Positions 48,186 to 61,600 of a stretch of DNA of 64,000 bases are shown one piece after another. Location: contig VXAI01000025.1 of NCBI GenBank assembly GCA_013399305.1, positions 4,903,641 to 4,967,640 on the forward strand, in the 5' to 3' direction. The notes below the pieces were generated by a model, which did not search any database, was not told the origin of the DNA, and worked only from the letters and a program-made list of their open reading frames with translations. Origin of the DNA: Rostratula benghalensis (Eukaryota > Chordata > Aves > Charadriiformes > Rostratulidae). The number at the start of each line of letters is the position of its first letter. Position 1 is the first letter of the stretch. Both the position numbers and the translations under genes were made by a program.

Positions 48186-51134
48186 TCTCCCTACTAGCAG
48201 GATTCTATTTTCCCTTTATTTTCTCTTCTCTCATGCTTAAAATAGTCGTGGCTTACTGAGAGATTTAGCAAGGAGCACGAGTCAATTTACCTGTTTAGCT
48301 AGAGACTGCAGTGTTTCTAGAAGATGCATACCTCAGAGCTATATGACACATGATACCTAAAGATGCTGGATGACCTGCCTAATAATTAGAGTACATAGTT
48401 GTCTGCCAAATAATTGTAACTTTTTGTTTTGTTCAGAAAAAAGCTGGGGGAAGAGTAGCCTATGTAATTAGGCTGTAAGAAGCAAAGATGAACTTACCAA
48501 AATTTTAGATACATGTACAGCCCTTCAACACCATCAGAACTTGCAGCAATGTCAATAAAAACATGTTCATATTTGGCCCAAAAGCTGCTACTATCATTTT
48601 TCAAAAGGAGAACTTCTAGGACCTCTGTGTCATCATCCTCATTCAGATGATGACGTCTAGGGTCCATTCCTGAAGTGATCCATTGGTATCAAACAGAATG
48701 TCACTCATGGTCAGATGTGTGTCTCACAAGGACCCACATGCACTCAAAGAAGGTTGGACCAAGTCTGAAATAAAGCCCAAACAGTGCAGAGAACTTGCTC
48801 AAACATCCACAGTGCCTTTGCACTGACCAGCAGATAGGCTGTAGTTAGTATTAAAGAGGGGCAAAAATGGGTTTTACTATAAAACAACTGCAAAACAGAT
48901 ATTAACTCTTTCCATAGTGGTCCATAATAGCCTGACTACATTGTACTTTGGCCAATAAGGCCAAACTAGGAATTAGACATTAGAGAGAAGTGATAAAACC
49001 TAGTAAGGAAATAGTATCAGCTTGATTTAATTTTCAGATGGTTATTTCCTATTCTGGTATCAGGTTTTATTCTGCTTGGGGAGTACATATACATATTTTT
49101 AATAAAATCATTGTAAAATTACTCAGACAGAATAAATTAACAGGCTGTTTAATTCAGTTCTTAGCATGCTTAGCATTGGCCGCAACTGAGTGAAATAAGG
49201 ACAAATATAAAATTTGCCACTTTATAAGCCACCAGACCATTCAATGAAAAAAAAAACAAACAACAAAACCAAAAAACCAAAACAACATTGATGCAATCGA
49301 TGCATCAGCTTGGTTACAGAGCCACTGTACCCAAAACAAATACCAATTTCAAGAAAAGGAAGGATTACCCTCCTTTACTGCTTCAGAAGTCATAACTCTG
49401 AAATGCAAAGAGTGTCCAAATCCTTGTTGATCTCAGTGGACATCAGGGACCAAAAAAACTTCTGGGGATCCAGATCTTTGTTCTTACCCTTTCATTTATA
49501 GGCATAATTGGGGTGTGGGAAGTCATTAATTTACTTGACCCTCCTGAACTCCAGAAGAAATGCAAGCATCTTTCATTCATTTGTACTTTCAGAGAATCAT
49601 TTTGCGAGATTCCTTTCCCAGCTTCAGTAAGACTGCCAGGCATTTTAGAAGAACACAAAATCTTTCCCAGTTTGATTTTTACTTTAACATCAGTTAATTT
49701 CTACTTGTTCTTCCTCCCCAATTTCACTAATGCCCTTTTTCTATACGTATATTTGTCCATTACAATCTACAGAACAATCACCCTAATTGATCTAGTGTTA
49801 ACCTCTAACAGCTTAAGATCCAGGCTGCTTTTATCTATCGCTCAGCGCCAGTTGCAGCATTAATTCCCTATAGTGCTTACATCTTTGTCACCATCACCAC
49901 CCGGCCCTTTTAGAGGCAGCACCTCTCTAAACAAACACCACTGGAAACCATCCTTACAAGAGGAGCAGAGGCTGTTGAAAAGCCCCCACCGTAGCAGTTT
50001 GTTTTTGCCTTGTGTTGTATATAATGATAAATTTCATACAGGTGTCACATTTTTTAGCAGGAGGTGAGGATTGATGGGGAGCAGTAGAACAATCCATCAT
50101 AGGAGGCAGGTGGCACAGTATTGGAATTCCAGAAATCTGTTCCCAATCACATCCACTGCTGGATGACTCAGTAACGACCCTATTTGCGATGCGTTACTGA
50201 AAATCAATGCGCCGCATTCAAGGTCAATGTACTGTTAGAAAACTCCTTAAGCACTGATGGATGGATTGTGTTCATTCAGAATAAATGTGAGAAGAAAGTG
50301 ACAGCTGAGCATCCCAAGAGTTGTGCCAACTTTAAGAGAACAGCTTCCTCCTGGAGAGCGAAAGGCGATTCCCTCGGGGATTACATCATGCCTTATTTCC
50401 TTTGTTCTTTCTCTTTTGAGCATTTAGGTAATTGTTTAATGTATCTATCTTCACACAATTAGGAGACTTCAAAGTTTAAAGACAAATACAGATGAACAAC
50501 AATCTTTATGGACTTCCTTGTATGAATAATATTAATCATTATGAAAGACTATCAAAGTTTATAAGGATTAAGTAGACAAGAAAGGAAAACATTTGAAGAA
50601 GAAACTAAACCCCCACACAGGTACAGAAGAAAGCCTCTCTGCAAAGAGCTCTAAACATAAAATCCCAAGTCAAAACATGGTCTTGATTTTTCTGTTATTA
50701 TAGTAGTGAACAAGATACTTAGTGTCTTTACATATCTTTACATATTTTTCAATTCTCTAAGTGGTTTTGCATAACTTTAAATGTTTCAAATTAGCTGGGA
50801 ACTTGCCATGCATGGTAAAACAGATTTTAGCTTATAAAAGAGCCATGCTTATAAATAAAGCTATCTCACTTTTTCTTTTAGCAATGGGATGGGCCATCTT
50901 ATTCAACTAGTTTGCTAAATATGAATTAATGACACTTCAGAGACTCCTTCCAGGGGGATTCAGAAATTACACTCCTTTTCTTTCCTGAGAAATAATGAAA
51001 TTGTCTTTTAGTTGGAGAGAAAAAAAAAGTAATCATCAGTTTCCAAAAGGAAACCAGGATTGATAGCTCAAACAAACAGGAAGGGGGAAAAGTGTAATTT
51101 ACCATGTGGTTCACCAGCAGCTAAATCTGTTCAC
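48186..51134. other. Unique AT-rich DNA, no gene seen
   Basis: There is A/C low-complexity sequence at about 49245-49285. The open frame of 116 codons at 49513-49863 (+) encodes hydrophobic Phe/Leu-rich sequence typical of T-rich DNA and has no splice support. Confidence 0.5.
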
Positions 51135-51135
51135 T

Positions 51136-51220
51136 TGACACAATAAATGATGTCAGGCTTCCTCACCCACTGTGTCAACAAAATGGGTGTTGTCAAAAAC
51201 ATTAAGACATCTTATTGACA
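51136..51220. promoter_or_regulatory. Cluster of five TGACA/TGTCA motifs
   Basis: TGACA or its complement TGTCA starts at 51136, 51151, 51173, 51191 and 51216, five in 85 bases. About 0.2 would be expected by chance. TGACA is the core bound by MEIS, PREP and TGIF (TALE) homeodomain proteins. Both orientations occur and the surrounding DNA is not a recognised repeat. A regulatory role is inferred only from motif density. Confidence 0.3.
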
Positions 51221-53151
51221 AACTCTCAAGTCATTATACTCTTTGAAGTGGTTTTGTCTTCTGCCTAAAATTATTGCACCGACAGCATCGATTCATCTGA
51301 TACATTGATACTGCAGCAACAAGCTCCGGGGAGGATACTGAATACAGCCAGAGCTATCATCCAGATAAAGTTATTTTTTACTATTTTGGTAAGACTCTGA
51401 GAGGTGGTGAGATATCAGGGACAAGCAGTTCATTTTCAGCATTCAAACAACCATGCTTACATGAGAAAACCATTTTTTTTTGCTGTCATAAAGGAGCTGT
51501 ACGCAGCACTGTTAAAAAAAGGTTGCTTTGCATCAGGAGCCATCAGCTAGGAGTTAATTGCAAATACATCATCTTAAACAGAGGTTGTTATGTATTATTT
51601 CAGCTAGAATATATTGCTTATTCACATACGTTAGGGAGTACAAAGCTTCCAAAGCTCCTTTCCTTACTCCAACAGTTGTGCTGAACTCTGTTAGACCAAT
51701 GTCACAAGGAAAATCTGAATGGTTTTGCCAAAGTAGTTAACGTTTGTCAAAGACAAGGATTTGGTCAAAAATATGTGAAATAACTTCATCATTGCAAGTT
51801 AAAGAAGTCGGAAGGAATTCAGGCCAGTCTGAGAGGTCTGAGGGTAAGGATTTAACAGCAGAGTTTCTTTCCCAGTTTAAACTACTGCAGCAAAGTAAGG
51901 GTTGCAGCAGGCAGGGCCATCTGCCCCGCTACTGCTGCCCATCAGTAACTCTTCTTGGACCAACAGAAGACACCAGAAGTGTGATTTACAAGCGCTTCTG
52001 TTTAATACTTCATAGGCCTAACCCTCCCTCCTTTACACCCACATCAATCAGCAGCATCTCCATGGAACCCAACGGCATAACAGCATAAAATCACAGTGGG
52101 AGAAAAAAAATCAACTTTGTATGAAATTGGTTGTCTCTTCACCCCAACAAAAAAAAGGTCTGTTTCTTCTTCCCCCTGCCAACTCTTTGTCGTTCTTCTG
52201 TACAGAAGATGCTGCGCCCCTGCCTCCTCATTGGACCATGGTTTAGGCTCTTTTCCTCCCACTTGGGTTTGGCAGATCCCAGAGCCACAGGCCAGCATCA
52301 GGGTCTAATAACCAGGTCACTTGATCCCACCACAACCGCTCACACGGGCTGCAATCCTGGGCCACCAAGCATTTGGCTCTCTGTCTCTCAGTGTAAAGTA
52401 CAGAGCTGAAGATAGAAGCAGGCTCAGAGTGCCAGCTCTGTCCACTGTGGATTTGTGATTAACTTTTGCCATTAAAATACAGTATATAAAACACTAATTC
52501 AAGCCAAAATTATAGACTCGGATAATATATGGAGTTACTGTGCCAACAATCCACAATAAAAATACACAGTATAAATAAGTGAAAGAATCTGATGTCAAAA
52601 ATATGGGTAATGAAAGTAAATTGTATAAATGTAATTAATAAAGGCTTGGAATGGAAATTTCCAGTGTGTACTGGCTGAGCCTAGATCCACCGAATATCCA
52701 CAGGCTCTTCTAAATTTAAGCTGGGATAGTAATGACCAGCTTCTTCTGTTGTGTTGAATTCTATCTTTTATATCAGAAGGCATCTAGGAGTCTCCACTAA
52801 ATTGTTTTAATTAAACTAGCCATTATGTTTTATTAGTTCCAGCTTTGCACATTTGGATGAGGAATCAGGATGCATGTAAAAACCAGACTTTGACACGAAG
52901 GAATCCATCCCTGCCCAAGCATTCCCAGCTGCTATCTCCTGCTGCCCCAGCTCTGGAGATAACAGCTACTGTTTTGCTGGACTTGTCATGTAGCTTGGAT
53001 GTCTGACAGGGTTTTGCTGTGATCCACGTGCAGCTCGTGCACAGCCTTTTCTAAGTTTTGCTGTGCTCGTGGCCCTGAGCTTGGGTGGCCTCAGTGAAGG
53101 ATTTTCAGATTCTGCTACTAAGATGATGAAGACAAGACTACAAGACTACTC
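51221..53151. other. Unique DNA, no gene seen
   Basis: No repeat or exon is recognised. The 114-codon frame at 51744-52088 (+) has no known motif. Confidence 0.5.
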
Positions 53152-53190
53152 TTTTTTTTTTTTTTTGCATAAAATACTTTTTGCATAAAA
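53152..53190 (+). repeat. T15 run and 13-base direct repeat next to CR1
   Basis: After T15, the 13-mer TTTTTGCATAAAA occurs at 53162-53174 and again at 53178-53190, three bases apart. The second copy abuts the 5' end of the CR1 fragment. It may be a local duplication or part of the insertion event. Confidence 0.75.
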
Positions 53191-53450
53191 GGCATGAGGG
53201 ATGATGGCTTCAAACTAGAAGAGGGTAATTGTAGGTTGGATATCAGGAAGAAATTTTTCAGTCTGAGGGTGGTGAAACACTGGCCCACGTTGCCCAGAGA
53301 AGCCCTGGATGTTCCATCCCTGGAGGGGTTCAAGGCCAGGCTGGATGGGATTTTGAGCAATCTGGTCTGGTGGGAGGTGCTCATGGCAATGGGGGTGAAC
53401 TCAATTATCTTTAAAGTCCCTTCCAACCCAAACCATTCTATAATTCTAAG
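53191..53450 (+). mobile_element. CR1 LINE, 5'-truncated 3' end
   Basis: About 260 bases match the CR1 3' end. Landmarks are AGGAAGAAATTTTTCAGTCTGA, TTGCCCAGAGAAG, CCATCCCTGGAGGGGTTCAA, GGCCAGGCTGGATGG, CTGGTCTGGTGGGAGGTG, AAAGTCCCTTCCAACCCAAACC, and the octamer-like tail ATTCTATAATTCTAAG. CR1 is the dominant LINE of birds and other sauropsids, and copies are usually 5'-truncated like this one. There is no functional reverse-transcriptase frame here; the 100-codon open frame across it is incidental. Divergence looks modest. Confidence 0.93.
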
Positions 53451-56400
53451 AAAATATGGAGAGAACAGGATGAGGCAATGCCTGCCTTCTTCATAGCCTC
53501 TGACCTCCTGGTTCAGTGCCGCACTTCATAGGAGCGATTCCCATAAAAACCAGCAGGAATTGGCACCTCTACCTAACTCTTCATGTAGAGGGGGATGAAC
53601 TAAATGGAATATGTCCATATAGCATTGCAGTATCTACATATTCCAGTGCAGAAGCAAACGTGTGTATGTATTGCTCAAGCCAAGAAAGTGAAACCCTACC
53701 TAGACCCCAATTTTTGATCCCTCTAGTTTTGGCTTATTCATTTAATGAAGAGAATGCCTTCTTACTATTTCTCATATGGTGGATGGCCATGAGCCACTGA
53801 TATTAAAAGACACATAACATTTACTTACTGTGCTGGATAGTGGAACTCAGCCTAATTTAAGTGTTGTAGAGCTTTTGTGATCACAGAATGAAAAGTTGCT
53901 ACCGATGAAAACCTCCCAGTCCTACTCACACAGGGCAGTCTGTGCAGAGTTACATAATTCTAACACTAAGGAGGCCATTCTGCAGACTTATCTCTTGGTT
54001 TCTGGTCATCTTTTTAAGAGACTGCGACCACAGAAAATTCTATTGAAATATGTTTTTCCAGCTGTAATCACAATGAAAGTAATTAGTGGACTCTCCTCAC
54101 AAATCTGGTGGAAAAACATGGATAATTACTCCACATATACCACTCACACAAGGCCACAGCCCAGTGGAAACCAGTGCCTGAAACATCTTTCCCAACCCTG
54201 CTACAGACCTTGAGTTGGGAACTTTTGGTAGTACCAGGGCCACGTGGGTCCCTACAACATGGGCCAACACCTGCATGAGAATGAGAAAGAAGAGCTACCA
54301 GGAGCGATGTGAACCTCAAGAGCTCTCATCCAATCAGCCTATACCTGCAACAGATGACTTTCAAAACAGGCACACAGGGAGAAACAAAAAAATTCATTGT
54401 AATTTTCATAATAAACAAAACCAGAGTGAATCACTCTGGAATAGCAACTGTAGTAATTTGACCCCTCTCACTCTTTCAAAGAAAGCAAAATTATTTTGTG
54501 CAAAGTAAAGACCATTTCTGCTGGGAAATGAGAAACAGTATCCCAACCAATGCAAAATATGAAGCAATAGGTTTTAAAAAAAGTCACCCCATCCCTACAC
54601 AGGAAAGGTACACCAAGTATTTTTAGTTCTGAATTAGTATTTCCAGGCGCCCTTGTGAAGGAGTTTAAATGCATCTCTGCATTAGCCTCACGTCATTTTT
54701 AAGTCAGCCATTAGGAATTTAGTGGAATAAAGAGCAGTTTGAGGTCCTGGTTGCAGCTTTGCTCCACACTTCCAAGTCAGAAGCAAGACCTGCATAACTG
54801 CAGGTGCAAATCAGTGACCTTTCCCAAACCCGGCTGGAAGATGCTCACCATCAGGGAGGGGTCACCAGCCTGCAGCCCAGCCAGCACTGGGAATCACACA
54901 CACCTCCACTCCCTCCTTCTATGCAAAGTCAGGCAGTTTAGCAAAAATTGCTGATATTCCCCATTTGAAGTCATTTGACTGACTTTGCATCAATACAGGT
55001 AGAGCTAAAGCCATGCAGACCTTTCAGTTTCCTCCAGCAGACTCCGCAATTTAGGCTGATTTCACCTCATATGTTTCCAGAAGGAAAATATTCCATGTTT
55101 TCTTTCCTATCCACACAGATTACGACATCAGTATAGCTGTGCAGATCATCCTATCATCACACATACTTTGTGTTCTCCCCGCTCATCTTCTTCCTACTTA
55201 CTTAGCAACTATTAAAGCAATTAGAAACATTATTTTCCTTCCAGGCAAGTTCAACAGAAAATTCTCTGCGCTTTTCGTACGAGCGATGCCAATGGAAAAT
55301 GTCTCAGTGATGTCAGTTAGTGCATTATCAGCCTCTTTACAGCATGGCTTTTTGGGCAGTTTATGTCAGTGTGTTAAATGAAATAATAGTAAAAGTTACT
55401 CAAGAGTGGTTTGGATGGGCTTCCAAATGAAAGTCTTACTCCTTTTGAATCCCTTCTGTTAAGAGATACATGTGTTTTGATAATCTGAAGTGAGCCAGCT
55501 TACCCCCAAAGCCATTTAATTACACCAAAACTGAAACATCTGCTTTAGATTATATGCTAAAAAATAGTATGGTTAAAAGTAAACCACTTGGAGAGGAAGT
55601 ATTAACATTATTCCTGACTTATAGACTGTCACGATGGAAAACTAATACTTTTTTTCTTACTATTTTTGTATCTTCCTATGATACACAAAGAGGAAACTCA
55701 GCAAAGCAAAGGGTCCACTTGCCTTCACGTTGAATTACAACTAAGAAGGAATTCTCCCTGCCCTGTTCTGAGCACGCTGCAGGATGACAGCCAGAGGGAC
55801 TACTCTGCTGGGGAAAGCCATTGGTACCAGGCTGATCTTTATCCCTTGGACCTTTAGAATCCACGTGGCTTTCTGATGTCCTGCCACATTCAAAGCATCT
55901 TCACAAGGAAAAAGTACCAAAAAAAAGGCAGCATTCTCCAATTTGACTTAAGAACATTCATAACAGTTCTGTTGCCTGTTATTATTTGATTTATATCAAA
56001 TATGTATTTCCCCCCCCCCCCAGTTTCAGCCAAGGAAAGACAAACCATGCAAAAGTGATGGCAGCTCGTTCCCTGCATACACAGTAGGTGCTCCCCAACC
56101 TGGAGATACCCAAATCTCTCCCTGGTACAGTAGCCTGGTATTTCTTAACAGTATCTGTAGCTGAGAAGTCACATCATAGCACTTTAGAACATTTAGAGCC
56201 TAAGGAAAACCTTTTATGTGAGCATTTTAAAGCTCAAAGCTCTAATCTAGGACTTGGTATATTTATCCAAGTCCTTAATTATTAATGTTACTCTATTGAT
56301 TCGATACCTAAAACTCGAACAATAAAACCTGTGCAAACTAATTATGCCTGGCTTCCGACTTCACAGGGCTTCTTTGCTCCTCTTCTAAGTCTTCTTTTTC

Positions 56401-58494
56401 TTAATCAATAAGGTCTGATTCATAAAACAGTACAGAGATGTCAGAATTAAGAAATAAAAGGCATATTAATTATCATAAACTGTGCAACAGCTATGCACAT
56501 TGCTGAAGCATTTATTCACCTAAGGGATCCCAATGATACCTGTTAGTCTTGGCTTATTATCCCAATGCAGGTAGCACAATCTTAACTGTATTTTAATTCA
56601 GGAATAGAATTATTACAAATAAACAGATCTTAGGTGTCTCAATGCCAGGTTTTGTAACACCACTTTCTTGAGGCAGTGCAGCTTTGCCAGCTTTCTACAG
56701 AAAGAGTAAATTCCCAAGCCCCCACCAGCTCCCCCATTCCTCCCAGCGGGGCTTCTGCAGCACCAGGTTCTGAGAGTTTGCAAAGTTTAGATAAGGCTGG
56801 ATTCCCCTTGTCTGTATTCAAAAATACTAATTCAATTCTCTAAAACAGCTAATTTAGAACCAGATTCCAAGGCCTTGCTTCACTCCAAATATTATATTTA
56901 AGCTAGACAAGATTACTTCTTGAGTACTGTTCATGTAGAGGCCCGGTAGGATTCCCGTCATTTAAAATAAGTTTAACTGCATCACCAAATCTGTAGTGAA
57001 CAGTTTTAAATGTATGTGATGCAGAAGGCTTGCAATGCTCATTCCTGCTCAGGTAATTCTTTTCTTATTTCATGTGAGTATATAACAGCACAGAGGGGGA
57101 TAAATACTTAATTGTCAACAATATATTTGGTGCTCTACAAAAGCCCTGACTTCAAAATTTTGCTAATACTCTGTAAAGAGGACATCCTCACATATCTTCT
57201 GAAAATATATTCTTGTCATCAACTTATTCCTGAGCTGAGGCCTTGCCATATGGAAGACTCAGTAACGAAGATGCTACACGATCTTAACATTTTTTATTAA
57301 GGTCACTACAAGGCGTGACTTAACACGTAATGATGCTGGTGACTCTTTGATCACAAATGCCCATGAAATATTTTGAGAAGTAAAAGTTGGGACAATCTGG
57401 TACCAACTGAAAAACTATTTTGATTTCTTTGACCCTTTGCAAATTTTGCACCATTTTCCGGAGAGAATTTATCTTTCTGATGGAAGAGAATATACACTTT
57501 TTTTTCCCCAATGATGCTATTGCACCTCATTCAGGTGGCCACCTTAAAGCAAGTTGTTGTCTTATGCTTTTATTAAATAAGGGCCCATCTTTCCTCTCTT
57601 CAAACTGCACCACAGAGATTTTTTTGGTGTGATTTCTGAAATTGCTGCACACAGACTTTCATGAACCTAAACCCTGCCCTGAGCAATTATTCCCAGGGTA
57701 ATAAGCAAAATATATGGTTTCTGTTTCTCAGCAGCCTGGACCTGAGTCACTGCTGTCCTGGAGAGCATTTGCCACCATTTCACCTGGGTGCAAGGGACTT
57801 GTTAGGAACAACAGTGGAGAATGAGATTGTTCCTGTCTTTCACCACAATGACCATCACAGGTACCATAGAAAGGGAGCTATGATACTGCTGCTCTCACCT
57901 CACCAGAGAGGAGCACAAATCAGACTCTTTCTCCTTTTGACCACTATTTTTTTTTTTAATTCTTTTTCTTCCAAATAGCAAGTGTCCAAATGTAATATAT
58001 CCACTTCTATTTCAGAGATTTCTGTTGTGAAAAGTGGCTGAGAGATTACTAATACTCGACTATGGGTTTAGGATTGGTCCCCAAGCTTCCTCAGAGCTGT
58101 ACTTCAGGAATCTGTATCTCCACTACAAAACTGGTAAGGTGAAATGAGAAATTAGGTCCTAACATATTTATAATCTCCACACTTTAACATCTATTTCACT
58201 TTTATTGTAGTCATAATCACTGTGTATATAGACTTAGGGATCATTTTCTTCAAATCATTTGATCTACCCAGCTCTTAAACAAATACACTATATTCCTCTC
58301 AAATACTCCTGCTTTCTAAATGCTGTTTCAGGTAGAAAAAATATTTCTAAAATGTGAATCAGGAAAGGGAGAGCACAAGTTCTGAGGCAGATACATAGCA
58401 CAAATCCCACCCTCCCCCTTTTCCTTATGAGCTAAACTAGAAGTGGACTGGCTTAAATTTTTGAGTTCAGAGAGGCAACTCCAAGATTACATCG
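53451..58494. other. Unique AT-rich DNA, no gene seen
   Basis: It contains a C12 run at 56010-56021 and little else that can be identified. Stretches such as 55130-55380 and 56440-56580 have homeodomain-type AT cores. Open frames of 60-105 codons have no splice support. Confidence 0.5.
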
Positions 58495-58605
58495 AATCCA
58501 ACGGTGAGCAGAATTTTGTCCAGACATCTCCATTATGACCAAGCTCCATTAATTCCATTGAACAGTAATTTACACCACAGAGGGAGGTGATTTACAATTT
58601 TTATA
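58495..58605. repeat. Old palindromic amniote repeat ('GCAGAATTTTGTCC...TCCATTAATTCCATTGAA')
   Basis: GTGAGCAGAATTTTGTCCAGA is followed by AGCTCCATTAATTCCATTGAA and CAGTAATTTACACCACAGAG. This resembles the sauropsid repeat whose parts read 'GAGCAGAATCTGGCCC', 'CTCCATTGACTTCAATGGAG' and 'TGATTTACACCGGTG'. The inverted core is decayed. No family name is assigned. Confidence 0.5.
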
Positions 58606-61600
58606 AGCATCATAATTGGTAGTACACAACTAACCACATGGCCATTCTTTCAAAAAAAATCAAGATAAATCACAAGAAAATCAAAGGAGTTTTTAATGTT
58701 TGATGACAAATAGCTACTAACAAACATTTACTGCAATGAATTGTTGTTATGAACCGAGATTATGGGGAAAATGCTTAACAAAGGTGATTAGGACCACTTA
58801 CTTTAAAATTCTTTTCCATTCCTTAAGTGCATGGACCACCAAGTTTCATTTAATCCTTTCTAATTCTGAGCCAGGTAATTATGGCAAATAATGGTGAATG
58901 AATCACATGCCTGTAAAGGAGTATCCCAGCCATTGTGGCATTTAGATGAATGCTGTGTCAGAGTTATTAATGTGCTATAATACCTTATTTGCTTTTGCAG
59001 CCTGTTATTTTAATCTCCTGAGCTGCCTTTCATCAAGGTGGGGAAATATAGTAAGGTTACTGTTGATCTTGGGCAGCCGGGGAGGATGCTGTGTGACATC
59101 CAAGCCCTTCAGCCCTATAGGGGACTCTTGGCAGCTTCTAAAAGTCTTGTTTCGTGCACTAATGGAAGGAGAGAGAGAATTTGCCTGCGCTAAGGAAAAG
59201 TTGGCAGGTGAAGGAACGGCACAAGAGATGCCGTTGTGCCAACGAGTTACTTAGTTCTGAGTATTGGGCAACATGCACCCAAGAACTCAAGGGGTCCCAA
59301 AACTGCAGAGACAGCAAATCACTGGCTGGTCCCTCACTGCAGGTAGGGAAGCAGAGATCTGGCAATGCTGCAGATGGACTGCGGTAGCCAAGTAGTCTCT
59401 AGAAAAGGGTGGAATGCGATCTGCCCTACAGAGCAGCAAAGAACTCTTTTATCGCTTTCTCCTTGCCTCGATGGAGTTTCTTCACTCTCTGGGCTGAGGC
59501 CTTCAGCATTATACTGACTAATGTATCCCTGTGAGAGGTCACTCATGAACTTTGTCATGGAGCAGTCTGATCCTAATCAGCAGAGGCTTCTTCTCTGCGG
59601 CTGAATAACAGGAGCTTTCTGAAGTGCTGGAATTGTACCTTGAGTTATTGTGCCTATCCAATGCCCACCTATGAATGTATGTTCCAAGCTCACCACCCTT
59701 TGCTGAAAGAAAAGCAGCAGGTGGGTGAAAATAGTTCAAGAAGCAAATGCCACTTCCCCAAGCCACTGCCCAAAACATACAAGGAATTCAGAACATCCTG
59801 AAGATCAGAAAAATCCCATTAAATTCTACCCATTATATTTTCTAAAACAAGATGGAGGAGTGCCAAAATACCTTAAAAAAAAACAGGACTTTTTTTTCCA
59901 CACAATTTCCATCCCACTGAGAAGTAATAAGTCCTAGAAATCTTAGAAAGAAACCTGTTCTCGAACAATTTACTGCCCAGATTTACAGGTCCAAGAAATG
60001 GGAATGATTCAGATGAACTTTGCACAAGTTATCTACTCTCAAGAGTTCTTCTCCAAACCAAATCCCAGTCAGAATTTTTCTTTCCCCAGTTAGCTGCCCT
60101 TTTACACTGGCTGAATCACAGGAAGGGGATGAAAGATGGCCACAACTGCATGTTTGAGAATTGCCCAACTATGGAGAAGTCTCACACTGGAATCTCTTCC
60201 TGCACTCAGATTGCAGAGGAAGGACATTGAGCACACCAGAGCTCTACTAAACCACTTTGTGGCTGGCACCCAGCATCTGACCTACTCTGATTGCTGCTGG
60301 GGTCAGCACTACAGAGCTCGTACATCCAAGAGCATTATCCAGTTGTGAATATGCAAAAGTAGCTGAGGGCTTTGTTTTGGGTTTGTTTGGTGAAGGTTTT
60401 TGGGGGTTTTTTTTGGTTTGTTTTTTTTTTGCTTGGCAAAGAGGGGGAAAAATATTCACTCAAGCTGAACAAAAGGTTTTTGGATTACATTTCATGTAAA
60501 AATTGCAGAAAAAGTCCTTTCAGCTGAGAATGCTGAAATTAAATATTGACTTTCTTAGCTTTTAAATTTTGATTGGACACAAGTAATTCAGGGTAGTCAA
60601 CATGAATTAATTGGTGCAATGTTGGGCTGCCAAACCGGCATTATTTTTATTATTACTAGTTCTAAAAATGGATTTGGCCACTCAGCAGGGACCAGCTTTT
60701 CTTATAGGAGATAAACCCATCCTCAAACTTACATTAATCATCAATTGTCCACTCCTCTGTGTTGTCCATTGCCCCCCATAAAGCAGAGTAAACCTGGCAG
60801 GATCAGCAATGACAATCCAAACCTTGTGGAGTTGCCCTCAGCAGGTCAAGTGAAGCTTTCGACACCTGGTGCAAGATCTTCTGAAGGAGACCTTCACATG
60901 ATGTGGTAGATGGGAAAAGATTAACAACATTCAGCCCAACTAGAGAATTTTGAAACGTGGAGTCCTCTGAAAATCTGGCACCAAAAAGGTATTATACTCC
61001 AAAAGGCAACGAAAGACTGGGAGCTGCATGCCTCGACTTTATCTTAACTGCCTTGATTAGAGGTGAAGTAACCAGACATTTCGCATGACCCTAAACCTCA
61101 CCACAATCCATAAAATACTCTGGAAATACAGCAGTTAGGAGGAGCCAATACAGCACACTTTCACTCTATTTGAGGAGAAAAGTCAAATATTGTAGCATTA
61201 TAAAGGAGGCAATTTAGGTATTGAAGACCAAAGGATACAGAGAAAGTCTAAAAGCAGAGAATTACAGCTTCTAATCTATACAGAGAGGTGGATGGTATGA
61301 TAAAAGTCAAAGAGATTGAAACTGGTTGAAAGAAGTTTAAGCCCTTAGATTCTTTGAACCATTTGGGGCTGTTTCAGGCCATTTTTTCCTGGAGGGTAAA
61401 ATACCAGAATTCTGAGCAACAGCTGAAGCAAATGGAAGTCACATCAGGCAAGCTGAAGTCATGCAATTTAATCCTGCGTGTCCCCTACCTTATTATATTC
61501 ATTTATGATTACACCATACTTAGAGAAAAACATATGTTCACTGGCAGGCTGAAAAGAAAGCAAAGGCTGGTGATATCTTAAGTCAAGAAAATTGTATAAA

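Noticed and set aside
49513..49863. 116-codon hydrophobic frame that could suggest a membrane protein
   Set aside because: The hydrophobicity is a by-product of T-rich DNA; there is no conserved motif or gene context.
53194..53496. 100-codon open frame overlapping the CR1 copy
   Set aside because: It lies in the CR1 3' tail, not in the reverse-transcriptase region, and is a chance frame in the repeat.
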